Origin: Sesamum alatum
Lineage: Eukaryota > Streptophyta > Magnoliopsida > Lamiales > Pedaliaceae
Direction of reading: 5' to 3'
DNA length: 64,000 bases
NCBI GenBank assembly: GCA_034509735.1
Contig: JACGWO010000013.1
Span: forward strand, 14,652,136-14,716,135
The translations under genes and the position numbers were made by a program. The notes beneath the pieces were generated by a model that was not told the origin of the DNA, ran no database searches, and saw only the letters and a list, made by a program, of their open reading frames with translations. Numbering within the stretch: position 1 is the first letter of the stretch; the number at the start of each line of letters is the position of its first letter. Positions 46,249-56,777 of the stretch are shown in pieces.

Positions 46249-47370
46249 ATCTATGGTCAATCTAAGGGTAGGCCCTACACTATTACAAGATTTAATAACC
46301 CATTACATGCAATGGGCCTTGTAAGTCCTCTTTATCTTCTTGGGCTCTCCATCGTGGGCCTACACCGGGCTTCTTCTCCATGGATCCTCCGTGGGCCATC
46401 TGATGGCAACCTCCATGGGCCTCCAACACCTTGGGCTTGTCTTCTCTTGCAGCTTTTATTTACAAAAAGAAATAAAACCTCACCACTAATTCTACTCTCA
46501 TTACATCATAAAATAAGACACCCCAATTAAACATTTGGGGGGAGTACATTAGGAGGGAGAGAGAAAACCTTATTATTCCAAGGCACTAGAAGAGAGACAG
46601 AGAGGAAAATAAAGAGGCACACAGGCCACAACCCACAAATAACTGTAAATAAACCATACATGCGGTCTAGGGGCTTTGTGATCATCCTTTGTCAAATCAA
46701 TTAACACAAATAGCACAAATACATATCCCACGTAAAATATGCTATACCAACATCCATGATAATCCATACCATAAAATAAATGCAGAAACTACATGTAAAA
46801 TATCCACACCAAACATTGGATAATAGTGCAACCTATGCACAACGATTTTTGTTGGAAAAACCTTTTCCATAATTAACAAGGCAATATTAATTCTATGAAA
46901 TATAAAATCTCAACCAAAATTAAAATGCCCCAAGTTAATTAATTCAGAAAAATTCCCAGAATTATACAGAAAAATAAAATTTTTCTGAAACACAAAAATC
47001 AACAATTCAAGAATATGCCCATTTATTCAAGAATTCCAAAATCTAACATTCGTGCAATATTAGTACATGTTAAGATCTACTCATGCTCAAAACATAAAAT
47101 AACCATGATGTCCAACATCATAAAACGCAGAAATTATTGCGAAATTTCACATATGAATTTTGATCATTGGTGCAACCATTGCAAAAATTAAATCTTGTTA
47201 GGAAACCCTTTCCTCATCAACCAAGCAATATTTATTTTAGGAAATTCCAAATCTCAAAAATAAATATTCTAAGTCAACGGGTTCAGAATAATGCATAAAA
47301 TATCATAAAAATAATTCAGTAAAAACAGTTTTGAAAAACGAGCCAAAAAACGGGAGAGAAACGGAAAACG

Positions 47371-47510
47371 GCACAGCCGGCTGGCAAGGCGCGCTCGCGC
47401 GCGCACGCGCGCAGGCCCCCATGCCTGCGCGCACGCTGGGCGCGCTGGCCGGGCGCGCGCAGGCCCCTACCTGCACGCGCGGCCAGCGTGCTGCTGCCGG
47501 TTCGCCGCTT
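47371..47510 (-). other. G+C-rich leader island of element H
   Basis: About 140 bases of gcgcgc/cgcgca/ggccgg composition, abruptly different from the AT-rich flanks. The left border gttttgaaaaac resembles the border in G (gttttgaaaaaa). Confidence 0.85.
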
Positions 47511-47733
47511 TTCACTCCTTTTCGACTTTTCATGCAATTTTTCTGAACCACAAGATAAAGTAAACCATAGAACATGTACATACATATTCAAGAAAACCAA
47601 GATCAAAAATCCCATGCAAAATTAAACGCCAATAAATATCTACGATAAACATGCTATAAACGTAAATTAAAACACGTTTATCATGCTTAAACGCACATAG
47701 CACATAGAATTCTAGGCCTATACACCGAACCGG

Positions 47734-47745
47734 GCTCTGATACCA
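47734..47745 (-). promoter_or_regulatory. Primer binding site of element H
   Basis: Plus strand gctctgatacca; the complement TGGTATCAGAGC is the exact initiator-Met tRNA match, one base from the LTR. Confidence 0.93.
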
Positions 47746-47746
47746 C

Positions 47747-49975
47747 TGAAAGAATGTGTGGATCGGCCCGGGAGATTAACGCGAATAGCGGAAGCGGCGA
47801 AATAGTGTGTGCGTGATAAAAATTACAAAACATAATTGAATGGAATTTAAATCATGCATAACGTACATAAACGAATCAAGGGGTGTGCCCTTGATTCTCC
47901 CGGGCGTTCGGTGTATCTCATGTTCAATAAAACACAACATGGAGGCCATAGAATTAGAAACGAAAACCATAATTAAAGAACCTACCCGGTTGTAGTTTTG
48001 TCTTAGTTCGGCTACATGCATTGTTCCCCGTTTTGCACCAAGATCTCAAGAAGAGACCCTCTAAATCATCTCACTCGCTCCACCGGAAAGCCAACAACCC
48101 TTGTGCTAGCAAGAAATTATTTGGGGAGAAGAGACATCGATACACGCTATGAATTAACGCAATCAATGTCTCTTATGTTCTTAACTTGAATAAATCAAGA
48201 AGAACAAAGTAGATTCTTGGAGAGAAGAAAGAGGGGTGGAAGAAAATTTGAGAGAGATGAGAGATGAGAGTTGTAGAGAATACTAGGTGTGAGTGTGTGT
48301 TTTTTTGAATATTTATAGAAGATGGAATTCCTATTCCTTCTCAAACTGTTCCAAAGAGACACACTTTGACTAGGATTTTGACCTAGTCAAATCCTAGTCA
48401 AATTAGGCTTTGATTAAGTCAAATTAATCATGGCCCTTCATCTCATTATTCTCTAGATCAAATCTTGTCCATCCATTTTGATGGGCTTTATGGAATGGGC
48501 CTATTTAATTCTAAATTAAATATTCCCATGGACTTTATATTAAAATCCTATTTAATATACTAAGCCCATTAATTAATCAATGGAATGGACTTTAATTCCA
48601 AATTAAATAGTCCATGGACTTTATATTAAATCCTATTTAATACCAAGCCCATTAATTAATTCCATAGAATGGGATTATTTAATTCTAAATTAAATAGTCC
48701 CATGGACTTTATATTAAAACCTATTTAATATACCAAGCCCACTAATTAATTCACCCTTTTAATCTAATTAAAAGGAAAGCCCATGCTTTGTAAAATTCAT
48801 AAATCTAATTTATGAACTCAAGCCCGATTATTCCAAATAATTCATCGTAGCTTGAATCTCCAAGAAGTATAATTTAATTCCATTAAATGAAACCTTCTCC
48901 CGGAATTAATTCCAGATTAATTCCCTTTCATTTGGTGTAGCGGGTGTGACTCTTTAGGTTCACCTTTCAGCTAGACTTGGACCTACTTTTTGTTATTTCA
49001 TAACCAAAGTAGTCCGTTACCATGGGTGGCCATCTAACAACGGTCCATGGCACTAGAGACTAGGTGAATTTATGGTGTGAACATTTAGGCTCCGAGTTAT
49101 ACGCAGGTGCGGTCCTACCGACGCTCGATAAGTACGGGTACGGTCCTACTGTCGCCTGTCTCCCGGCCTTTAGTCTAGGGGTCGGTTCCCATCGTTGACT
49201 AGGCAACTATGCATAATGCTCGAGATAGGTTTAACTCGACGTAGGAAATGCTTTCCCACTACATCAAGTGCTATGGCCATAGACTTTGTGAGTCTAAACC
49301 ATCTCCGAGCGCATAGGAGATCTTGCTGTCATATCCCTTGACAAGGGACAGATCCTATCTTGGAATACACCGTTCTTACATACTCCGACTGCACTGGACG
49401 AGGCTTATGATGACCATGTAATACAATCGGTCAAATTTCACCAGATCCAAGATACAACCTTAGTATGTAGGGGACTGCCGTGATCCTCAAGTCCGAGGAC
49501 TAATCTCGTACTATCGGAACCGGGAATACGAGTCATACCGACCAAGCCCGAGTAGCTCTATATGACGATTCCCGCGAGTCACCTCAGTCGGCCGCTCCCC
49601 AGCAGGCCGACCCACTAACACTGCTTAGACGATCCTCGTCACCCGTCGATGAAACACGACAGCAGATGCTTAGTGCAAGTCTCAAATGGATTCTCGATGC
49701 CCTGTCTCAAGATTCCTTTGACTTGGAGTATTTCAGACTGATTCGGCGAAACTGATTTCATGAACCTACCTCCAAGCGTAGTTCCAATTTCCCGAAATGT
49801 TATTTCAGTCTGTGGGCGTTTGTTGTGACATCATAACGATGCAAGTAGTAAGTACAACAAACTCATGCTTATGAATCCTTACTACATTCATTAACATAAT
49901 ATTACTTGTTCACAGATTGACGAATGGTTCTCAGAACAGCCAATACCATTGACTTTCTGGTCACCTATTCTAACA
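47747..49975 (-). repeat. 5' LTR of element H
   Basis: tgaaagaatgtg ... attctaaca. TATA box (minus) at 48310-48317. The conserved ccatgggtggccatctaac block is at 49020-49050. Confidence 0.92.
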
Positions 49976-49980
49976 ATTTG

Positions 49981-52163
49981 TAACCTATCTGACAACTTGA
50001 TGTAAATATAATATTATTATATGATGAATAAGATAAGTATTCGTCACCAATGGTACCTTCTTTGTTGCGCTCATCTTACATTTGTTAAAAGGTGTTTAAC
50101 TTATATCGCAACAAAGCCCACAGACCATGGATAACAACTCATGCAGTTGGGCCACGCATTGGATGGTGGTCATGAAACCAACTGATTAAGAGTTGGGTCT
50201 GAAACGTTCCAAGTCGAGTACCTCGAGACAGGGCATCGAGAGTCCTATTGAGACTTGCGTCAAGAGTCGTGTTCATTGAATGAGTGCCGTGTTTCATCGG
50301 CGACAGGCGTGGGACGCCTACACGATCTTGATGGGTTGGTCGACTGGGGTCGAGCCGACTCGACTGACTCGCGGGGATCATCATATGGAAGCCTTGGAGG
50401 CTTGGTCGGTATGATTGGTTTTTCCCAGTTCCGATAGTACGGGAGTAATCCTCAGACTTGAGGAATCATGGCAGTCGCGTGCACAGGACGGTTGTATCTT
50501 GGATCTGGCGAGAGGTAATCATTCTGTAAGATGATTATCATAAGCCTTGTCCAGTGCAGTCGGAATGTGTAGCGAGGAAGGTGGATTCCGAGAAGAGGAT
50601 CCGTCCCCTGTCAGTATGTGACAGAGGTATCTCCTATGCACTCGGAGACACGTTCATGCTGTTTGAAGCTGTGGCCACAGTGGTTGGTCGAACAGGGAAT
50701 GGTTTCCTGTGTCGACGCAATGAAGCATACGTGGTCTCGAGTATTAAGCATAGATGCCTAGTCAAGGATGGGAACGGACGCCCAATTCCATACCCTAGAC
50801 TAAGGCCGGGAGACGGTAGACGGAAGGATCGTACCCGTACGTAATCGGCGCCTAAATGTTCACGCCAATTCACCTAGTCTCTAGTGCCATGGACCGTTGC
50901 TAGACGGCCACCCATGGTAACGGGCCCTTGTGGGACACGGGCCCAAGTCTAGCTGAGGGTGAACCTAAAGGGTCACACACAAATCACCGAGGAGGTTGAG
51001 AGATCGACTGGGAGTCAATCTCGAAGGATAAAATAAGTAATTGGATTACTTAAGGGAAAGTCCATTGGATGGACCGGCCGATATTGTATCGGGCTTCCAT
51101 TTAATCGGTAAATTGGATTTTCGATTAAATATGGAAGGTTGAGACGTTGAGACGTTGGATCTTTAATTGGATTAAAAGAGCAATGGGAATAATTTAAATG
51201 GACATTAAATTTGATTTAATGTTGGGTTCGTCGTAATTGGATCACGATAAAACCCGGTCCGTTAAATTATACTCGAGAGGAGAAATAATTCCTGTTTTGG
51301 AATAGGAAGAAGTTGGACTTCTTCCCTTAATTAAACATGGCCGACATGCTCCCTTGGAGGAAGCAAAATCAGCCATGTTTCATGCTAGGTGGTATGTTGA
51401 CTTATCTCTTTTGGAAAGAGACAAATCAACTCCAATCAAGCTCTTCCCTTTTGGTATGATTTGATCATACCATAAATTTTGGTAGGCTTGATTGAAGAAT
51501 TAATGGTGATTGATTGGAATGAATCTAGACATCCTTGAATGAACCTAGACACATTCCAATAATCACATTAATTATGTATATATATTAGAATATACAACAC
51601 CAAGCATAAGTGATTCATTATTCATCTTTTTCTAGGAAAAAGAGAAGACAAAAATCCCTCTCCTCTCTCTCAAATTTCGTGCTCTCTCCCTCTCCCACAC
51701 TTGTGTTCTTCACTTGATTTTGAATCAAGAAGAAGAACAAAGTAAGTTTAAGAGAACACTAATTCATAGTGTTTTTCTCTTAAACCGATTCCTTCTAAAC
51801 CCGTTCTTTTCTAGCAAGAAGAACGTGTGTTTCTTCCGGTGTGGTGTGGATCACCTTTGGAGAATCCATACGTTTGGATTTCGTGAGCATTCTGGAGAAG
51901 GAACAACGCAAGTAGCCTGGAGCATACGCTAAACAATCAAAGGTAACGGTTTATTACGCTTTGATTGATTTCATTTATACATCTATGCCCTATGTGCTTA
52001 AATATATGTTTTAATATATACACATCCTACATCGAACGCCCGGTTGAGCACCCAAGGGTACACCCCTTGGGATTCGCGTATTTTGAATTTGATTTAGATT
52101 TACGCACAATTTCTCGCTTTCTCGCTTCCGCTCGCGCTCCCGGGCGGATCCGCTTGTCCTTCA
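49981..52163 (+). repeat. 3' LTR of G, remaining 2.18 kb
   Basis: It continues exactly where 40123 stopped (taacctatctgacaacttg) and ends cttgtccttca before the TGAGG duplication at 52164-52168. Confidence 0.93.
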
Positions 52164-52168
52164 TGAGG

Positions 52169-52505
52169 ACTACTCCCGGACTATCAGAGCTAAGGTACTT
52201 GAGTCATACCGACCAAGCCTACAAGGTTTCCATATGATGATTCCCCGCGAGTCAGTTCAATCGACCAACCTTTTAAGATCGTATAGATGTCTCACGTGTT
52301 TCATCGATGAAATGCGACACCTATCCAATGAATACGACTCTTATTGCAAGTCCCCATAAGACTCTCGATGCCCGGTCTTCAAGTCTCGATTTGGAACGTT
52401 GCAGACCCAACCCTCATCAATTGGTTTCATAGCCATCATCCAATTCGCGGCCTAACTGCATGGGTTGTCCAATTGGTCCGTAGGGATCTGTTGTGATGTT
52501 AAAGC
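52169..52505 (-). repeat. 5' LTR of element D, second piece
   Basis: It is collinear with 24955-25290 of the LTR of C (gagtcataccgaccaagcct, ccgcgagtcagttc, gttgtgatgttaaa). It begins after the G duplication and ends at AAAGC (52501-52505), where E is inserted. Confidence 0.85.
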
Positions 52506-54493
52506 TGAAAGATGGTGGATCGTCCGGGGAAATAGCGCGAATGCGGAAGCGCGGTATAAAATTATATAACAAAAATTAAATCATGCTTTTACATAAATAA
52601 AAGAACACGTTCAAGGGGTGTACCCTTGAAGTTCCCGGGTGTTCGGTGTATCTCATGAATTAAAATCATACAAAATAATCATGGAGGCCATAGGGATTAA
52701 ATAAAGAGAGCAACAAAAATTAAATCAGAACCTACCGATTGTCGTTTTCGTCTTCTAACTGGTACTAGCGTTGTTCCCCAATTTGCACCAAATCTCATAC
52801 GTGAGATTCTCCAAATTGTAACACGCAATCCACCCACGTATCTTGCATGTCGTGCTAGCGAACGAACAAGTATTTTTGGAAAGGATGAATTAATCACACG
52901 TTATTAGGTTAACGGGATTAATTCTCCTAAGTTCAATTGTTCCAAGAACAAAAGAACAAGAAACTATTTTCTTGAGAGAGAGAGAGAGAGGGCGGACGAG
53001 AGGGAGAGAGCACACGAGTTGTAGTGTGTGTGTGTGTGTGTGTTGGAGATTCATCACTTCTCTAATAGTGAGAGGCTAGGACTATATACAGAGGAGGAGT
53101 TTAATCCTCTTCAAACTCCAACTCTAAAGAATACTATTTTGACTAGGATTTTGACCTAGTCAAAGTCCTAGTCAAAGTAGTATTTGACCTAGTCAAATTT
53201 AATCCTAGCCATCCATCTCCCCTTTTAATCTCAACCATAAATTTAATTTAATAAAATATTTAAAACCTATTTAAATATTCCAAAGGGCAATAAATAAATA
53301 TAATAAATATAAATATTTATTCTAGGCCCATTAAATTAATTTTCTAATAAATCTAATTTATTAGATCAATCCCTTTTATCTAATAAAAGGAATTAATTCT
53401 CTCCAAGAAAATAAAGGACCCGATTAAATCCAATTTAATCATTCCATTTCTCCAATATTTAATTCTAAATTAAATACTTAATGTGTGTAGATTGTGTGTG
53501 ACTCTTTAGGTTCACCTTTCAGCTAGACTTGGTCGGATTCCTAGAATCCGCCCGTTACCATGGGTGGCCATCTAGCAACGGTCCATGGCGCTAGAGACTA
53601 GGTGAATTTTCAGGGATGAACATTTAGGCTCTAACAGTACACTCGTCCTTCTGTCTACGGTCTCACCACTTAGGGTCTAGGGCATGGAAAATGCAGGTAC
53701 CAATTTTGGACCTAAGTGTCGGTCTGTCCTTACTAAACGCCGCAAGGGAAACCTTCCCTTCTGTTCAGTTACTGTGGCCACAGATTTTAGGGACAAGACA
53801 CAGAGCATTTGTGAGACTCAACTGTCAATGCCTTTTCACAGGAGACAGATCCTTTCTTGGAAACTACTGTCACTCTGTACACCAGAGCTGCACTAGACAT
53901 GGCTTATGACTACTCAAGTGCTTCTTTGCAATCTCTCACCATATCTAAGATATAGACCTGACATACAGGTAAACTCAGCCGTTCCTCAAGTCAAAGGACT
54001 TGACCTGTACCGTTGGAACCGGGAATACACGTCATACCTAGCCGACCCTACTCAAGTTCCTCCGTAAGACGGTTCCCGCGAGTCATCTCAGTCAGCTGCT
54101 CCCTAGCAGGCTAATCCACTAACACTGCTTAGACGACCTTCGTCACCCGTCGATGAAATACGACAGCAGATGCTTAGTGCAAGTCTCAAAGGGAATCTCG
54201 GTACCCATTTTCGAGATTCCTTGACTTGGAGATTTTCGGACTGATTCGGAGGGACTGATTTCATGGACCTACCTCCAAGCGTAGTCCCAATCCCCGAAAT
54301 ACGTTTTCAGTCCGTGGGCTTTGTTTGCGTAGTGAACAGATATGTATAAAGCAGATAAAGTGAACACAAACAAAGTAATGCCAAATGAATTTCACTTCTT
54401 TATTCATTAATAATATATCAAATCCTTGAAATTGTCTAGACATAGGTTACATTTCGCCTGTCAAGATTGGCTACATGGTCACCTATTCTAACA
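52506..54493 (-). repeat. 3' LTR of element E (2.0 kb)
   Basis: tgaaagatggtgg ... attctaaca. A TATA box (minus TATATAG) lies at 53092-53098, with (GT)n just before it at 53024-53043 and (GA)n at 52976-52992. The conserved ccatgggtggccatctagc block is at 53558-53590. Confidence 0.92.
53092..53098 (-). promoter_or_regulatory. TATA box in 3' LTR of E
   Basis: The minus strand reads TATATAG in a setting equivalent to TATAAATA in H and at 60809-60816. Confidence 0.5.
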
Positions 54494-54504
54494 ATCTCCC
54501 ACTT
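54494..54504 (-). promoter_or_regulatory. Polypurine tract of element E
   Basis: The minus strand reads AAGTGGGAGAT, abutting the LTR. Confidence 0.9.
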
Positions 54505-54508
54505 GACC

Positions 54509-55140
54509 TTAAAGCCAATCGCCAATATGTCTACTCCCCATCTTCTCATGATGTTGCATATGAGCGCTCTGCAACATAGGCTTTGTCAGCGGATCTTTTG
54601 TGTTGTCTGCTGAGTTGACTCGGTCCATCCGAACGTCACCTTTTCCTACCATTTCTCTTAGAAGATGGTAGCGTCTAAGAATGTGTTTGGAACGGTGATG
54701 AGATCTCGGTTCCTTTGCTTGCGCTATTGCACCGTTGTTATCACAAAAGATGACAACGAGCTCGGCGATGCTAGGCACCACACCCAACTCTTGGATGTAG
54801 TTTCTCATCTAAACCGCTTCTTTGGCAGCTTTTGAAGCTGCTATGTATTCGGCCCCTGTGGTGGAGTCAGCAGTGGTTGCTTGCTTGAAACTTTTCCAAG
54901 CCAATGCTCCTCTATTGAGCCTAAATACATAACCCGATTGAGACTTGGCATCATCGTCATCAGACTGGAAGCTAGCGTCGCTAAAGCCTTCCAGGATCAG
55001 TTCTCCATTGCCATAGACTAAGAACATTTCCTTAGTCCTCCTTAGGTACTTAAGGATGCCCTTAACAGCATTCCAATGTGCCTCTCCTGCACAAGATTGA
55101 TATCTGCTTGTCACGGTCAAAGCGTAAGCAATGTCAGGCC
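54509..55140 (-). pseudogene. RNase H of copia element E
   Basis: From right to left: ILKYLRRTKEMFLVYGNGEL, GFSDASFQSDDDDAKSQSGY, ALAWKSFKQATTADSTTGAE, YIAASKAAKEAV, then TAG (54809-54811) where Trp is expected, then MRNYIQELGVVPSIAELVVI and FCDNNGAIAQAKEPRSHHRS. The catalytic acids (SD, AE, CDN) are present. The single stop comes from TGG to TAG; otherwise the domain is intact to its end at 54509, where AHMQHHEKMGSRHIGDWL terminates the polyprotein next to the polypurine tract. Confidence 0.9.
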
Positions 55141-55990
55141 TGGTGTAGTGGACCACATATTGGATGCTACCTACGGCAGAAGCATAGGGGATAACTTTCA
55201 TCCTTTCAAGTTCCTCATCAGTCTGCGGGGACTGTGTCTTGGATAACTTGATCCCATGCCTCATGGGAAGGAATCCTCGTTTGGAGTTGTCCATCCGATA
55301 TCCCTTTAGGACTTTCTCCATATACGAGTTTTGGGTGAGCCCTAACATCCTTTTAGATCTGTCCCTGACAATCTGGATGCCTAGGATGTAGGAGGCTTCA
55401 CCCAAGTCCTTCATGGAAAACTGGGTTGACAACCATGCTTTTATGTCACCCAACATTCTAACATCATTGCCTATGAGTAGAATGTCATCCACATAAAGCA
55501 CTAGGAACACTATAGAGCTCCCACTGACCTTCTTGTATACACAAGGGTCGGATTTGTTTTTTATGAAGTCATAGCCCCGTATCACTTCATCAAAGCGAAT
55601 GTTCCAACTTCGGGATGCTTGTTTGAGGCCGTAGATGGACTTCTAGAGATGACAGACCTTATGTTCTTCTCCAGCGACCGTGAAACCTTCTGGCTGATCC
55701 ATATAGATCTCTTCCTCAACGAAACCATTGAGGAAAGTCGTTTTCACGTCCATCTGCCATATCTCATAGTCATACCATGCTGCTATGGCGAGCAGGATCC
55801 GAATGGACTTAGCCATGGCTACCAGCGAGTGGGTGTCCTGAAAATCGACCCCAGGTCGTTGAGTATACCCTTTAGTTACAAGCCTAGCCTTAAAAGTAGT
55901 GACTTCTCCATCAACGCCAAGTTTGCGCTTGTAGACCCACTTACAGCCAACTGGCTTAACACTTTTCGGTGGATCTACGAGTCTCTAGAC
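55141..55990 (-). pseudogene. Reverse transcriptase of copia element E
   Basis: VKPVGCKWVYKRKLGVDGEV, KARLVTKGYTQRPGVDF, IWQMDVKTTFLNGFVEEEIY and YMDQPEGFTVAG. A stop TAG (55643-55645) replaces Gln before KSIYGLKQASRSWN; then VFLVLYVDDILLIGNDVRML (catalytic YVDD), WLSTQFSMKDLGEASYILGI and MLGLTQNSYMEKVLKGYRMD. Another TAG at 55985-55987 replaces Trp after MSKNQV. Both stops are transitions. Palm residues are intact. Confidence 0.9.
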
Positions 55991-56777
55991 TTGGTTCTTG
56001 CTCATGGAGTCCATTTCATTTTTCATGGCCTCAAGCCATTTCCCAGAGTCGATGTCAGACATCGCTTCTCCGTATGTCTTAGGATCGTTATCTAGCAGAC
56101 TGATCGTATTTAGAAAGCCATATCTCACTGGAGGTCTGGACTCTCTAGTTGACCTACGGAGGACCGGAATGTCAGTGGTGACTGTGGACGCTGACTGTAT
56201 AGGAGCTAGCAGTTCAGGTATCGGGGCTGGCTGTTCCTGAGGCTGTCCTACATGCCTAGCATGCTGGACTTCTCGAGGTCGGTCAGCCCTTCGGGTATCT
56301 ATCCTGAATCCTCTAAGTGAGGAATTCGCGGCTTCCTCTGATGACTGGTTTCCATCACTTGATTCCTCAAGGATCAGTTCATCAGGTTGGATATCCTCTG
56401 GAAAGCCTTGTTCCAAGAATACTGCATTCCTTGAACAAATACCTTTTGTTCCAAGGCGTCATAAAAGTAATAATCCGCAGTTTCTTTAGGGTATCCAACG
56501 AACCTGCATTAGCTAGACCTGAATTCTAGCTTATCTCCCACTAACCTCTTGACGTATGCGGGGCTACCCCACGCTTTCAAGTAGTTGCAGGATGTAGGCT
56601 TGTCGTGCCATATCTCATATGGCGTTTGGGTCAATACACTGGTTGGCGACAAATTTAGCAACTTGGCCGCCGTTTCCAATGCATAGCCCTAAAGTACAAG
56701 GGCAATTTGGTAAAACTCATCATGGATCGAACCGTGTCCAACAGGGTTCGATTCCTCCTTTCAGAGACACCATTCAA
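55988..56777 (-). pseudogene. Integrase C-terminus and linker of element E
   Basis: After the stop at 56778-56780 the frame continues LNGVSERRNRTLLDTVRSMM (third catalytic Glu in SER). A frame change near 56690 leads to PYEIWHDKPTSCNYLKAWGS, AYVKRLVGDKLEFRSS and VGYPKETADYYFYDALEQK. 55985-56416 encodes the variable linker MEQGFPEDIQPDELILEESS ... RSTRESRPPVRYGFLNTISL and DNDPKTYGEAMSDIDSGKWL, which leads into RT. Confidence 0.85.

Larger units (their letters stand above)
45468..47733 (-). other. Leader of element H, 2.3 kb, well preserved
   Basis: In contrast to gag-pol, the leader aligns closely with those of E and G. It shows the cccactatttctacgaaa block (45550), twin palindromes (45825-45835, 45905-45915), the hairpin (46231-46248) and the G+C-rich island (47371-47510). 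The primer binding site follows. Confidence 0.75.
40124..49975 (-). mobile_element. Ty1/copia element H, young but non-coding, nested in LTR of G
   Basis: 3' LTR 40124-42326, polypurine tract 42327-42337, decayed gag-pol to 45467, leader to 47733, primer binding site 47734-47745, 5' LTR 47747-49975. The target duplication ATTTG is perfect (40119-40123, 49976-49980). LTRs are nearly identical: 3 mismatches between 41761-42000 and 49401-49640 by hand count. The interior of about 5.4 kb has no long coding frame. All cis signals are intact, so it could have moved only with proteins supplied by another element. Confidence 0.93.
32107..52163 (+). mobile_element. Ty1/copia element G, near-complete, carrying nested element H
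   Basis: 5' LTR 32107-34332, primer binding site 34335-34346, leader to 36172, gag-pol 36173-39985, polypurine tract 40070-40080, 3' LTR 40081-40123 plus 49981-52163. The target duplication TGAGG is perfect (32102-32106 and 52164-52168). Removing H (and one ATTTG copy) restores a 3' LTR of the same length as the 5' LTR (2226 bases each by these coordinates). In a stretch of about 240 bases (32641-32880 against 50471-50710) I count 6 mismatches. gag-pol has a handful of stops and frameshifts, so this copy is not autonomous now. Confidence 0.93.

Noticed and set aside
55619..56095. 158-codon plus-strand frame
   Set aside because: It is the exact antisense shadow of reverse transcriptase of E. 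The analogous shadow over G is at 38622-38984.
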